Shown here one piece after another: positions 11,012 to 21,005 of a DNA stretch of 64,000 bases. Under the pieces are notes generated by a model that saw only the letters and a program-made list of their open reading frames with translations, searched no databases and had not been told where the DNA came from. Position 1 is the first letter of the stretch. Each line of letters begins with the position of its first letter. Both the position numbers and the translations under genes were made by a program. Origin of the DNA: Gordionus sp. m RMFG-2023. Taxonomy: Eukaryota > Nematomorpha > Gordioida > Chordodea > Parachordodidae. Location: contig NC_088779.1 of NCBI RefSeq assembly GCF_954871325.1, forward strand, positions 79,121 to 143,120. The letters are read 5' to 3'.

Positions 11012-11135
11012 GTACTCAATTGGTACTAATAAAGCAAGAAATATTGATATAATTTACAATTAATTCGTAGAACTATTCAGCCGCCAAATTTAACGGCGAT
11101 GATATTAAGATATATAAATCCTGTCTATGCCACTG

Positions 11136-12180
11136 TTCTGATATACAAGTTGAAGCATATAAAGAAATAACTCAGAATTATCAAAATTTTATGGTAATTA
11201 TAGATATAAATATCTTAAACCTATGATAATGAAAGAAGTTCGAATATTTTGAAAGAATTAAATATAAATGTAAATATAAGCCTTCCTTGGAATATTTTTA
11301 TTTTCTTGATTTGGAACATTTTCTAATTATTTTCAAAAAATCCTGATTTATTTTAATTCCATTTTATTAGAAAATTAGTAAAAGTGCTTACAAATTGAGT
11401 AGGAGCATTTAGCGGTGTTTTCATAAAAACGCTGTGATTTAAATTGAACTGGTATTATTTTAAAAAATGGTGAAAACTATTTTACGTTTTTTAATTTTTA
11501 TATTGTTTAGTAGACTTGTGAAATCAGCAAAAATAAAAAACTAAAATAACTGAGGATCTAATGATTTATTTCAATAATTTATTCTTCATAAATATTACAA
11601 AATTATGTAATCCAATAGAATATTTTGAATTTTTTTTTTATTAATCATAACTTTGCAAGTTATTTCTATTTATTAAAATGCGAAAAGAAGAAAAAGGAGA
11701 GGTCAAAATATTCAAATAAATTAGTTACTATTATATCAGAAAGTTATATCGATGTGCATTATATAAAAATTATAATTATTAGGAGGCATTAATTATCAGT
11801 AAAATCTTCTATAATTTTTAAAAATAATCTGAGAAAATCAATAAAAAATTCTTAGCTTTCTATATAATTTTTCATCTAGATTGGGAAAAAAATATATCAG
11901 GAAATTTTCTTTAAATGACATAAAGCACACGGGGGGGGGGGGGGGGGTTATCTTATTCTGGTAAAAACTTAACCCAAAATGTCCCCTCCATACTTAAAAC
12001 CATGAGTGAGTGAGATCAGAAAGAGTAATGTATTTTGTATCACATCAGATAAATGTTACATGCTTATTAAATAAACAATACGTAATAAAATATTCTTAAA
12101 ACATTCGCGTTTATGATTTAAGAAACTTCGGTTGGTAAATTGATATTGAATATATCAATTTCACTTAAAATGAATTCGTA
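11136..12180. other. A/T-rich spacer with a G run
   Basis: No gene seen. An uninterrupted run of about 17 G at 11931-11947 resembles the G runs inside the hAT copies, but no hAT terminus is attached to it. Confidence 0.45.
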
Positions 12181-12184
12181 TTTC

Positions 12185-12420
12185 GAAGTCATACGCTCGC
12201 TATAATAATTTCGCGCACATATATTCGCGGTAGAAAATTCGCTGAGTTGGCGATTAAAGTTTTGCTATAAGTTTCGCTAAAATTTATTCGCTCTAAAGTA
12301 TTCGCGGTCAAGGTTTCGCGGAAATAAATTCGCGATAATAAGTTCGCGATATTGTCTTCGCTATAAAAGTTTCGCGAAAAAGTGTTTCGCGATAAAAGTT
12401 TCGCTGAATTGACCTGATAC
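12185..12420. repeat. Degenerate TTCGCGA array
   Basis: About 14 occurrences of TTCGCG/TTCGCT spaced roughly 15-19 bp apart, separated by A/T linkers (for example AAAGTTTCGCGAAAAAGTG). TCGCGA is palindromic. CpG is strikingly concentrated here against CpG-poor surroundings. One minus-strand frame stays open through it only because the repeat lacks stops in that frame. It looks like a decayed short-period satellite. Confidence 0.7.
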
Positions 12421-12423
12421 GAT

Positions 12424-12470
12424 ATTTTGGGCCGGGCCGGGCCTGAAAAATTAGGCCCGATGTAGATCAC
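12424..12470. repeat. Ac-like hAT terminal fragment
   Basis: GGGCCGGGCCGGGCC followed by AAAAATTAGGCCCGATG. The motif matches the GGGTCGGGTCGGG / GGGCCGGCCCGA subterminal blocks of the element at 20693-21005, a style common at Ac-like hAT ends. Only a fragment is present. Confidence 0.4.
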
Positions 12471-12587
12471 TAATTCAAAGCTATTATTTGAATATTTTGT
12501 TATATAACCTTCTTATAGCAATAATATTGAAGTCAATGTAATTGCAAAATATTAGAAGTTAAATTGCATAATTATAAAATAGTATAG

Positions 12588-12960
12588 GGGAGACTAGAGT
12601 TAGGTAAACCCCGAGGCTTGGAAAACCATTTAATCTCATTTTAAAATTAAATAAACCAGTAGGTTAAAATTTTATCCTATTATAGTTTTCATTAATAAAT
12701 GATTGCTAAAAATTTTATTTAGAAATAAAATTTTGTGAAATTTTCAAAAGATTTTTACATGACAGAATTTTAATTTTTATTAAAATATATATGAAAAGTT
12801 TATAAACTCTTCTATAATTTGAATAAGTTTTATGAATATTTATGAAATCTAGACATAATTTCAATCATGATTTGTCAATTTAGAGATAGCGAGGTTTGCT
12901 AAACCATACACGACAATTATGGCAGTTAGTAATAACGGGCGTAGGCTAAAGTCAGCACGT
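12588..12960 (-). repeat. Dispersed repeat P, copy 1
   Basis: The reverse complement of about 12660-12900 matches 18240-18480. Shared blocks include AAATCATGATTGAAAT, AAATTATAGAAGAGT and AAAATTCTGTCA(C/T)GTAAAAATC. The outer edge here starts GGGGAGACTAGAGTTAGGTA, and copy 2 has GGGGAGACTGGGGTTAG near its start. Probably a non-autonomous transposable element; no coding content seen. Confidence 0.6.
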
Positions 12961-12984
12961 TTCAGCAAAAAAGTTGAAAATAAA

Positions 12985-13295
12985 TATTATGACAATTGTC
13001 AACTTTCTTACATCTTCACTGAAATTTTATTTTAACATCTTTACAATATATATATTTTCCCTCTTTACTTTAAAAAAATTCAAAAAAGTTAAAAAAACGA
13101 TTATGACAATTGTCATTTTTCTATGGTAAATCTTTATTGAAATTTTATTTTAACATCTTTATACAATATATATTTTTACCTATTTGCTTCAAAAAAGTTT
13201 AAAAATAACGATTATGACAATTGTCACTTTTCTATGGTAAATCTTCATAAATTTTTACTTAATATGTTTACAATATATTTTTACCAATATGCTGA
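12985..13295. repeat. ~112-bp tandem repeat, 3 units
   Basis: ATTATGACAATTGTCA recurs at 12986, 13100 and 13211, each time followed by a TTTCT..CATCTT / GGTAAATCTT block, TTTTATTTTAACATCTTT and ACAATATATAT. The units are diverged, so the array is not recent. Confidence 0.8.
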
Positions 13296-13520
13296 CTAAA
13301 TAGATCAACTTAGTCGACTAGTAGTTTTAGTCGACAATTAGTTGTTTTAATCGACTATATTAGTCTTTTTAGTCGACTATATTAGTCGTTTTAGTCGACT
13401 AAATTAGTCCTTTTAATCGACTATATTAGTCGTTTTAGTCGACTAAATTATTCACTTTAGTCGATTATATTAGTCGTTTTAGTCAACTAAATTAGTCGCT
13501 AAAGTTTTTAGTCGATTATA
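13296..13520. repeat. 22-bp GTCGAC minisatellite
   Basis: Roughly ten units of AGTCGACTATATTAGTCGTT with a 22-bp period. Each unit holds a palindromic GTCGAC or a decayed form (ATCGAC, GTCGAT, GTCAAC). It follows the 112-bp array directly. Confidence 0.85.
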
Positions 13521-14024
13521 GTTAAAAAAGACGATAGTAAAAGATTTGTCCTAACTAATATTACACACGACATCCATGATTATTTTTAAAGAATTAAATT
13601 AATTTTGAAATGTTATATCGTATTTTAATTATTTCCAAATATAAAACTAATGAGCATTGATTTTATGAGTCTCAAATGTGATATTTTAACTTAACTTGGG
13701 TGTATTATCACACCTCACTAAATAATTTATCATTCTCATTAATATAAGAGTAGTCTTAAACTATAAGATATCTAGCTCCAGGCGCGTAACCAATGGATTA
13801 TGAATACATTAACATTATTCAAAAATATTGATAAAATGGAAAGATTTTTAGTCAAGATTGAAATCAAACGGTAATTTATTTTATTAGTATATATAATTAT
13901 TTTATTAAATTCAAAATTATTAATGTGTTAGAATTAATAAGTATTTTTAATAATATTATAATTTATTAAAAAATATCTATAATTTTTTAAATATTTTTCA
14001 TTTTTACTTCCATTTTGTAAAACA

Positions 14025-14347
14025 GAAGAAATAGAAATACAAAAGTTAAATAAGGCTGAGTATGAAAATATGTAATGTGTCGTCGGAAGCGATATTATGA
14101 ATTTAATTGATCAATCAGAATTTCATTACTGCTAGTGGCGGAAAATATATATGAACAGGTAGATACAATAAGAATAAATGTAGATGAATATTATTATAAT
14201 ATTTATCTAGATGTTCAATCGAAGGCTAAATTTTATGATATACTAATTAACCCTCGTCTAGCACCTAAGCAATTATTGAGATGTAAAAAAATATTGGCTC
14301 AACTGAAGAATATTATAAAAAATCTGAAAGGACTTTTTCCAACTTGA
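14025..14347 (+). CDS. Unrecognised gene, last two exons
   Basis: After TTTTGTAAAACAG a short exon reads EEIEIQKLNKAEYENI and ends at AAAATAT|GTAATG. After a short intron (14072-14118, ending AATTGATCAATCAG) the frame resumes: ISLLLVAENIYEQVDTIRIN, then VDEYYYNIYLDVQSKAKFYD, RLAPKQLLRCKKILAQLKN and KNLKGLFPT, stop. The total is about 92 codons and it is helical and coiled-coil-like. The small intron fits the sizes in the hAT genes here. I do not recognise the product, and the upstream exons are not identified: an ATG-starting piece near 13838 does not join in frame. Confidence 0.4.
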
Positions 14348-14366
14348 GAAGTTTGAAAACATATTT

Positions 14367-14392
14367 ATTGCCCCTGAAAAGGTACCCTAACC
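14367..14392. repeat. 26-bp direct repeat, left copy
   Basis: ATTGCCCCTGAAAAGGTACC plus CTAACC, repeated exactly at 16563-16588, 2196 bp away in the same orientation. The Tc1/IS630 element and a 25-bp tandem array lie between the copies. Cause unknown. Confidence 0.8.
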
Positions 14393-14552
14393 TGAATATC
14401 TTAATTTAATTATAATATTATAAAATATAAATTTTACCTATCTAACCGCTAAGCGAATGTGGTGAATTAATTAGAAATAAAATAAAAAAACTATATTTAC
14501 ATTTTTATATATTTGATAAATTAAAATTTAGAATCATTCTATAAATTTAATT

Positions 14553-15462
14553 TATAGGGTAAATTATTTTAAAAAAAACAAACAATTAAAATAAAATAAC
14601 AATATGTTTTTTTATTTTTGCACAACCCTCAAAAAATAAATGACAATCAAATATATAATATATAACAAAACAGATTTAAAAAATACATTAAAAATTGGAT
14701 ATTTTAATTTTCGTTTTTTCTTTATATATTCTCCTTTTTCTAAATTCCTTTAAAACTTTAAAATATATTTCAATATAAATTATATTTTTATAAATTTACC
14801 TTAATTCATTGGTTGTCCTCGATAACAAATCTCCAAAAATTGATGCATTTTATTATAATAACTTGAAAAATCAAAAGGAATAGTAAATTCATTAAGAATT
14901 GATGTTACATTATTAATTATTTCGTTTCGAGTATTTGGTCGGGGATTGATCGACCTATATTTGTTTTTTAACACTCCAAAAAAATTTTCTATCGGGTTTA
15001 GTTGCGGCGAATAGGGTGGCAAATATTCTATTCGCGCTCTAAAACAATCAATGAGGTGGATTTTATGGATGGATGCATTGTCCATCACAATAACTGCATC
15101 ACTCGGTTAGAATCACCACTTACAGAGGAAGAATTGCATATGGAAATTATTTGTAATATTAGGTATTGAATTTGAATTAGATAAAACAGGATCAGGATTT
15201 AATGTAAATGAATTTGTATTACTAGATAAAATTTGTCGTATATTAAACATTTGAAAAACATACTATATTTTATAAAAAAAATTAAGTTATATAAAAATTG
15301 TAAATGCAAAAAAATTACCGTATGTATTTTTTAAATCTGTTTTGTTATATATTATATATTTGATTGTCATTTATTTTTTGAGGGTTGTGCAAAAATAAAA
15401 AAACATATTGTTATTTTATTTTATTTTAATTGTTTGTTTTTTTTAAAATAATTTACCCTATA
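14553..15462. mobile_element. Tc1/IS630-type element with ~145-bp TIRs
   Basis: Inverted repeats at about 14553-14697 and 15316-15462 are nearly identical, starting TATAGGGTAAATTATTTT and containing TTTTGCACAACCCTCAAAAA. The ends fit a TA target duplication, as in the IS630-Tc1-mariner superfamily. The interior encodes an internally deleted DDE transposase on the minus strand. One TIR has an extra AAAAT unit. Confidence 0.9.
14801..15250 (-). pseudogene. IS630/Tc1-type transposase, internally deleted
   Basis: The start ATG (15250) is retained: MFNIRQILSSNTNSFTLNPD continues about 41 codons to a stop. The frame then shifts to the C-terminal half, SDAVIVMDNASIHKIH, then YLPPYSPQLNPIENFFG, ending CYRGQPMN. 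VMDN carries the second catalytic Asp and NPIE the catalytic Glu of a DDE_3-type domain. The N-terminal DNA-binding and first-Asp regions are missing, so this is an internal-deletion derivative mobile only in trans. Only 30 residues separate the second Asp from the Glu, against about 34 in IS630 proteins I recall. Confidence 0.85.
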
Positions 15463-16007
15463 ATTATTCAAGCATTATATATATAGAATACTAGATGTAA
15501 AAAAATAGAAAAATGATCTTGAAAACATTTAACATATTTTGACAATACCTTAAAAGAAATAAATATATAATTTCATATCAAATCAACCATGGTTTTAAAC
15601 CCACCCCCTTCTATATTTCTTATATTTTGCCTATTGGTTGTATATACTGTAACTAAAAAATGAAATTTTACATCCTACTGCTTACCCGCTAAGATAGGGG
15701 CGTTTAAAGCGCGAAAAAATGGTAAGTATCGGTTTTTATTTTTTTTACGAAAATTTAAGTTATCAGGCGTCTGAAGAAAGATTTTTTATTTTCTTTTTAA
15801 ATTAATATATCTTTTTTTATTTAAGATATTTTTAAATAATTTTTTCTAAAATTAAAAATTCGTACAATTATTTAAGGGAAGTGACGGGGGCTAATAAGGG
15901 AAAAGGCTAGGGGTAAGGTAAAATTATTAGATTATGTACAAAGCGGGTAGGTTAGGGGCTAAATTTTTGATATATGAAACTTCGCTATTTAAAATTTGTT
16001 TGGTTAT

Positions 16008-16112
16008 GATTCTTTTTATACAAATTTAATATGATTCCTTCTATACAAACTTAATATAATTCCTTCTATACAAACTTAATATGATTTTTTCTATACAAAC
16101 TTAATATTATTT
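16008..16112. repeat. 25-bp tandem repeat, 4 units
   Basis: CTATACAAACTTAATATGAT-type units with a 25-bp period: TTTTTATACAAATTTAATATGA, then two with TTCCTTCTATAC and one with TTTTTTCTATAC. Confidence 0.8.
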
Positions 16113-16260
16113 CCTCTCTTTTTAAAAATCTTTTTTTTTTAGATATTTTAAAATAACTTTTTCTAAAATTTGTATACAGAATTTAAATTTTTTTAGTGAT
16201 AATATTATAATTAAAGGAAGATTCCAAAAATAAATAAAATTTAAGCATAACAATCGAAAT
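16113..16260. repeat. Fragment of dispersed repeat R
   Basis: TTTAGATATTTTAAAATAAC followed by TATTATAATTAAAGGAAGAT matches blocks in R copies B (about 55750-55860) and C (about 62560-62680), each ending GGAAGATCCCATAAAAC. The overlapping minus-strand open frame is phenylalanine/leucine-rich low complexity and is not called as a gene. Confidence 0.5.
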
Positions 16261-16562
16261 AATATTAAACGACATAATTTTATTTATTAAATTAAAATAT
16301 ACTATTAAAATTAATACAATCATTAATAAAATGAATAAAAACATCAAAACAACAAAACGATTTAATAATCTATATTTTCGAAAATATCTATATTCAAGAA
16401 GATATTCATCCCGATCCCCATGTCTTTTAAATAAAAAAAGATATATTAATTTAAAAATAAAATAAAAAATTAACCAATAAGAAAAAGAACCAATCATAAA
16501 AAAATAACATAAAAAAAATAGCATTAAAAAATAACAAAAAAAAAAAAAATAAAAAAAGAATA

Positions 16563-16588
16563 ATTGCCCCTGAAAAGGTACCCTAACC
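16563..16588. repeat. 26-bp direct repeat, right copy
   Basis: Exact second copy of the 26-bp sequence at 14367-14392, same orientation. Confidence 0.8.
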
Positions 16589-17407
16589 AAATAATGAAAA
16601 GATAAGAAAAAAACATATAAAAGATTCGTGGTGCCAGAGTGACGAAGGAAGGATTGGTTATTTATTTTTTAAATAATAATTATAAAAATTATTAAATAAT
16701 TAATAAAGAAAATCGCAATATTATTGATATATTTCATTATAATATAAAACATTTTTTATTTTTATTAAAGTCTTCTGAAAATATGAATAAGTAAAATAAT
16801 ACATTTTTCCGTATTTGTATATTTAAAATACATGTAGTCTGACTTAACATATAGCGAAGATTTTATAGTAGAAGAAATGTTTAATTCAAGTCAAATATGA
16901 ATATCTCATGTACATCTCAAAATAATAGTTCAATTGATACAAAAACAATTTTTCAATTGAAAATGTACCAAATGTTCAAAAATCTTTAGAATTCACACTG
17001 CATCAAGGACTTTAGTACACGGATGGTGTTAGACCCCAATTTTAAGTATATATATCTCCAGTTATTTTCATTATTTTAGAAATAAAATAACTGTTTATGT
17101 TTTCTTTTCATATATCTCATTCAAAATATAAGATATTTAAATTTTGTTCTAATGTATATTTATAATTATATAAATTTCTTAAAAAAATCTGGTGAGGTCG
17201 CTTATAGAAACTACTCAACCAAAATATGTGAAATTTGGAATATAGTTTCTAAGATATATTTAATGAAGCTACTGAATAATCCAGATCATAATAATTAATC
17301 GTTTTTGCGCAATTTTATTATATATTCCACCGGAGTATTGAAGGGTGAATACCGAAACCCTTTGTTGCATAGGTGGTGGAACTATGCAGACATCAGTCAT
17401 TTTAATG

Positions 17408-17640
17408 GTACCATAAGTAAGATGGCGCGCAGGGGCTCGAGCCCCCTGAAAAATATGAAGAGCCCCCTTAAAATTTTGAAATTTTTTTTCATATTATACA
17501 TGTAAATGTTAATTTTAAATGAAACTAAAAAAGCATAATTTAGAAATAAATGATGTTAGCTAAAAAATGTAATTTTAGATAATGTTAACTAAAAACAAAG
17601 TAATTTTAAAAAAATTATTTGAGTCCCTTGAGATTGTAAA
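17408..17640. mobile_element. Short decayed hAT MITE
   Basis: The left part (GGCGCGCAGGGGCTCGAGCC, then AGAGCCCCCTTAAAAT) matches the left subterminal region of the hAT at 57797 (GCGCAGGGGAGAGAGCCCCC, then ATAGCCCCCTGAAG). The right part (GAGTCCCTTGAGATTGTAAA) matches the right ends at 41006-41043 and 59743-59780. Terminal bases are eroded and no target duplication is visible. Confidence 0.55.
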
Positions 17641-17735
17641 AGTTATTGATTATCTTGCATTTAAAAAACGTTATAAAATTTCAATCTATATTTTTGCCTA
17701 AATATTTAGTAGATTAACATTTTTAGGTAAAGTAG

Positions 17736-17889
17736 GGGAGACTGGGGTTAGTCGCTCCCATTTTTAAAAATTGGTTATAGCTCTTGGTTTTTTTTAGCTA
17801 ATATAAAAAAAATATATCAATAATTCTTAGGACAGCCGAGCTTTTATATGTATGGACCCCCTCTAAGGAAAATTTCTAGCTATGCCACT
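17736..17889. repeat. hAT terminal fragment
   Basis: The right edge, read in reverse complement, is GAGTGGCATAGCTAGAAATT followed by CCTTAGAGGGGG, a typical hAT terminus (CAGTGGCATAGCTAG) with its first base changed. The left edge is GGGGAGACTGGGGTTAGTCG, a motif also seen at 12588 and, diverged, at 40718. Confidence 0.4.
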
Positions 17890-17929
17890 CAAGCATATAA
17901 TCATTTTAATTTAATTTTTTGTAAAAGTG

Positions 17930-18490
17930 AAATTTTTGTCCAACAAGCCCCAATAGCGGGGTAAGGCAAACATCTTCAAGGGCCTTCCTAACCATCGGTT
18001 TTTTTAGGGCATAATAAATTGAAATGCAATAATGGTACGCACAGAATAATTTTATTGTTTTATAGTTCAAATTATAATATTTATGAATTGAAGCTAATTT
18101 TATAAAAAATAATTTTAATTAATTTAATAAACATTTAGTACATATAAAAATAAGGATCTTAAGGAGAGATTATGATTTCTAAGTAAAAATCCTAAATACC
18201 AATCATAAAACAGCCATAAAATTGCCTTTTCAAGAATTTGCAATTTTTTTCATTATCTGCAATATGATAAGCTCTGAATTGCCAAATCATGATTGAAATA
18301 GTTATAAATTAAATACTCATGAAACTTTTCCAAATTATAGAAGAGTGTTTAAACTTTGCTATAAAATTTAATTTACGTATAAATAATTATGTTTTTAATA
18401 AAAAATAAAATTCTGTCACGTAAAAATCTTTTTAAAACTTTATCAAAATTTTATTTCTTAAATAAAATTTTCGATAATTAATTATTTCAA
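17930..18490 (+). repeat. Dispersed repeat P, copy 2
   Basis: The second half (18240-18480) matches the reverse complement of 12660-12900. Near the start is GCCCCAATAGCGGGGTAAGG. No coding motif is present. Confidence 0.55.
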
Positions 18491-18513
18491 TTGTATTGAT
18501 TTGATATAAAATA

Positions 18514-19160
18514 TGTATTTCGTATTGGGATATGTAATCCATTGAGATTCGAAAACCTTTCAACTTTAAGTCATTTACTGAGGGCGAATTTTAAATATGA
18601 AAAATCTGGTTTGTCCAGAAATGTAATAGAGCTTCCACATTATGAATTTCAGACAATTTTGCCTAGAACTTTTTAATTTTTCTTAACTTATATCAATTTT
18701 TAAAAATATTTTTTTTGCATGTTAAATAAATATATATATAAATTTATGGCAATATCTGAAATTTATAATATGATAAACAAAAATAAACAACAAATTATAA
18801 CTTTGAGTCGGGCATATCGATGTTAGAAAAAGCTATTTTCATTGCGCTGAAATGGCTATAGAGGAATTTAAAATCATCTAAATTAAGTTTTTTAATATAT
18901 AAATTTTGAAATTCTTAAAACTTTTGAGAATTTTATTTTATTTAGGACACCTAAAATAAAAGATAGGGTGTCATATTGGGATGTAATTCATTTTATTTTC
19001 TACCAATCCTATATCATTTATTGAAAGCGATTTTTAGATTAGGAAAGTCTGATTTGACAGGAAATAGATTTTAGCATGTGTTGAGTAACTAACCTATGAA
19101 TTTTAAACAATTTTAGCCATGACCTTTTTATGTATTTTTCAATTTATGTGAAAGTAAGCG
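18514..19160. repeat. Diverged ~460-bp tandem duplication
   Basis: The block at 18519-18700 (CGTATTGGGATATGTAATCC ... AATTTCAGACAATTTTGCC ... CTTTTTAATTTTTCTTAA) recurs at 18972-19145 (CATATTGGGATGTAATTC ... AATTTTAAACAATTTTAGCC ... CTTTTTATGTATTTTTCAA). Both copies start with a sequence like the TIR of the element at 49683-50744. Confidence 0.6.
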
Positions 19161-19969
19161 TAGTTCATCAGTTAATGGCTTGTCTGAAATTCAAATTGTG
19201 AATACTCTTTATATGCTATAAAACTTTTCCGAAAAAATTGTCTTTTTAAAATCGCATTCAGTAATTGATTTTAAATAAATTCGAAATCCTCAATACCTAA
19301 CATTTTCGAGGATAACATTAATTTTATAAGGATGAAATTGAAATAAATATATAGTATAATATATTTGCATGTGGCAATTGAACGATCTCTAGGCTGGAAC
19401 ATCAGGAATCATGATTCAGTTATATGTTAAAATCACGTCTAAAACTTAATTCATTTTCTAATAACTGCAATATAATGAGAATCACTTTACTAGTGGACAC
19501 ATTTCTACTTAAATTTTAAAAAATTTTCAGAAAAAGACCAGACTTAGGGAAATTCCAATGAATCACTTTATTTCCTGTATAAACATTTATTTTAATCATC
19601 TGTATAAGAATTTATTAAAAATTATTATGGGAATTAATTATAACTGAAATGTTTAAAAATATTTTGAAAAAAAAAAAATTAATCTTCTATCATTATTAGA
19701 ATTATCACAAATAATCACTATCGTGGAAATTTTAATATAATCATTAGATTCTCACAGAGATGGATAAAATAAGAATGATGCAAATTAACTTTTATTTTTA
19801 TAAAAAATAATAATAAAATTTGTAAAAATAAAATTTGTCGGACATTTTACAAATGTAACTCATGATACTCTCTATTCTTCCTGAGATACTTTCCAATTAT
19901 TCTAATTTTTTATTTATTTCATACTTTATTTGGTCAATTAATTCAAATTTCTTTTAATTTTAAACCTAA
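19161..19969. other. A/T-rich spacer
   Basis: No gene, terminal repeat or array recognised. Confidence 0.4.
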
Positions 19970-20199
19970 GGCCTCATTTAGAGCAAAAGCGTTATGTTTC
20001 AAGCGGTGCGTAGTTTACAAAATCAAGCCAATAATTAAGTACAATTTATAATTGTGGAGCATTACGATGATAACGCTATGATAAATTTGAGAAGCATATT
20101 TGGCAATGCCATAAATTATTAACACTGAAAAGAATCAGCTATAATTTCGAAGCGTTTTATGCAACGCTTAAACATAACGCCGTTATTATAAATGAGGCT
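19970..20199. mobile_element. Harbinger-like MITE, 230 bp
   Basis: The left end GGCCTCATTTA and the reverse-complemented right end AGCCTCATTTATAATAACG share an inverted terminus. Internal inverted blocks GCGTTATGTTTCAAGCG and CGCTTAAACATAACGC add to the fold. TAA flanks both sides (19967-19969, 20200-20202), fitting the 3-bp duplication of PIF/Harbinger elements. Confidence 0.7.
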
Positions 20200-20278
20200 T
20201 AAATATCTAAGACCTTTCATATTTCGAATATTTGCATATTAAAAATTTCATCATCTTCGCTAACTAGCATTTAATTAA

Positions 20279-20438
20279 GGACCGAGTTTATAGTAAACTC
20301 GCATCGCTTAGATATTTTTCAAAAGTAAGCAAATAGATAAAATTTATAATCTATAACCACGTCATCGCATCGGTTTACCTATCATTTGCTTGCCTTTGAA
20401 AAATATCCAGCGATTCGTGTTTACTATATAAAAGGCTT
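20279..20438. mobile_element. Palindromic Harbinger-like MITE, ~160 bp
   Basis: The arms are reverse complements over about 60 bp: TTTATAGTAAAC, then ATCGCTTAGATATTTTTCAAA and AGCAAAT on the left, mirrored as ATTTGCTTGCC, TTTGAAAAATATCCAGCGAT and GTTTACTATATAAA on the right. TAA flanks both ends. It lies 80 bp from the 230-bp MITE but has different arms. Confidence 0.7.
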
Positions 20439-20692
20439 TAATTCTGAGTAATTACTATATTTTTAAAGCAATCGATATTTATATATGTAATATTTAAAAC
20501 TAGAAGTACCCTGTATAAGTTTAATATATTTATTTTGTTTAAAAATTTTATTTATGACTATCAAACGCACAAATTTTTTTAAGCGCTAGGACGACTTTGA
20601 TAAACTTCTCATTGGCTTACAAATTAGACAGCTGATTACATTTAGAAATGGCCAAAAATAATGATTTTGACTGTAATTAGAGAATTGCAAAT

Positions 20693-21005
20693 CAGGGCTC
20701 GGTGTCCATTTTTAGAAAATTATTTCGGTTCGGGGAGCTTAATAATTTTGGGTCGGGTCGGGTCGGGCCGGGCTTAAATTTTTAAATACGATATCATACA
20801 TTTTGTCAAATAAATTGATATATTTTTAAAATCTTGCAAGAAAATAGAAAAAAAATTTTGCGAAAAGAAATATTAAATTAATCTATATTTAAATAAACTC
20901 GGGCCGGCCCGACAAATAATTTTTATTTTGGTTCGGGATCGAACCGGGCCGAACAAATTTTTTTTAAAAAAATTCCGGACCGGGTCGGTTTAAAAATTTG
21001 CCCAG
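20693..21005. mobile_element. Ac-like hAT MITE
   Basis: Starts CAGGGCTCGGTGTCC. The left arm has GGGTCGGGTCGGGTCGGGCC and the right arm GGGCCGGCCCGAC, ATCGAACCGGGCCGAAC and GACCGGGTCGG. The right edge is TTGCCCAG. The G+C-rich inverted arms around an A/T core are typical of Ac-like hAT MITEs. The target duplication was not resolved. Confidence 0.5.

Larger units (their letters stand above)
9858..11135. mobile_element. Non-autonomous hAT element (~1.28 kb)
   Basis: The left end CAGTGGCGTAGACA and right end TGTCTATGCCACTG are inverted repeats differing at one base. GTTCTGAA precedes the left end (9850-9857), and GTTCTGAT overlaps the right end's terminal G (11135-11142), a 7/8 match to an 8-bp hAT target duplication. 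No transposase motif is present inside. The interior carries two exon-like ORFs (10178-10325 minus, 10771-11011 plus). Confidence 0.8.

Noticed and set aside
16183-16590. 135-codon minus-strand open frame
   Set aside because: Almost entirely F/L/I/Y from A/T-rich sequence, overlapping a fragment of repeat R and the 26-bp direct repeat; no motif or splice support.
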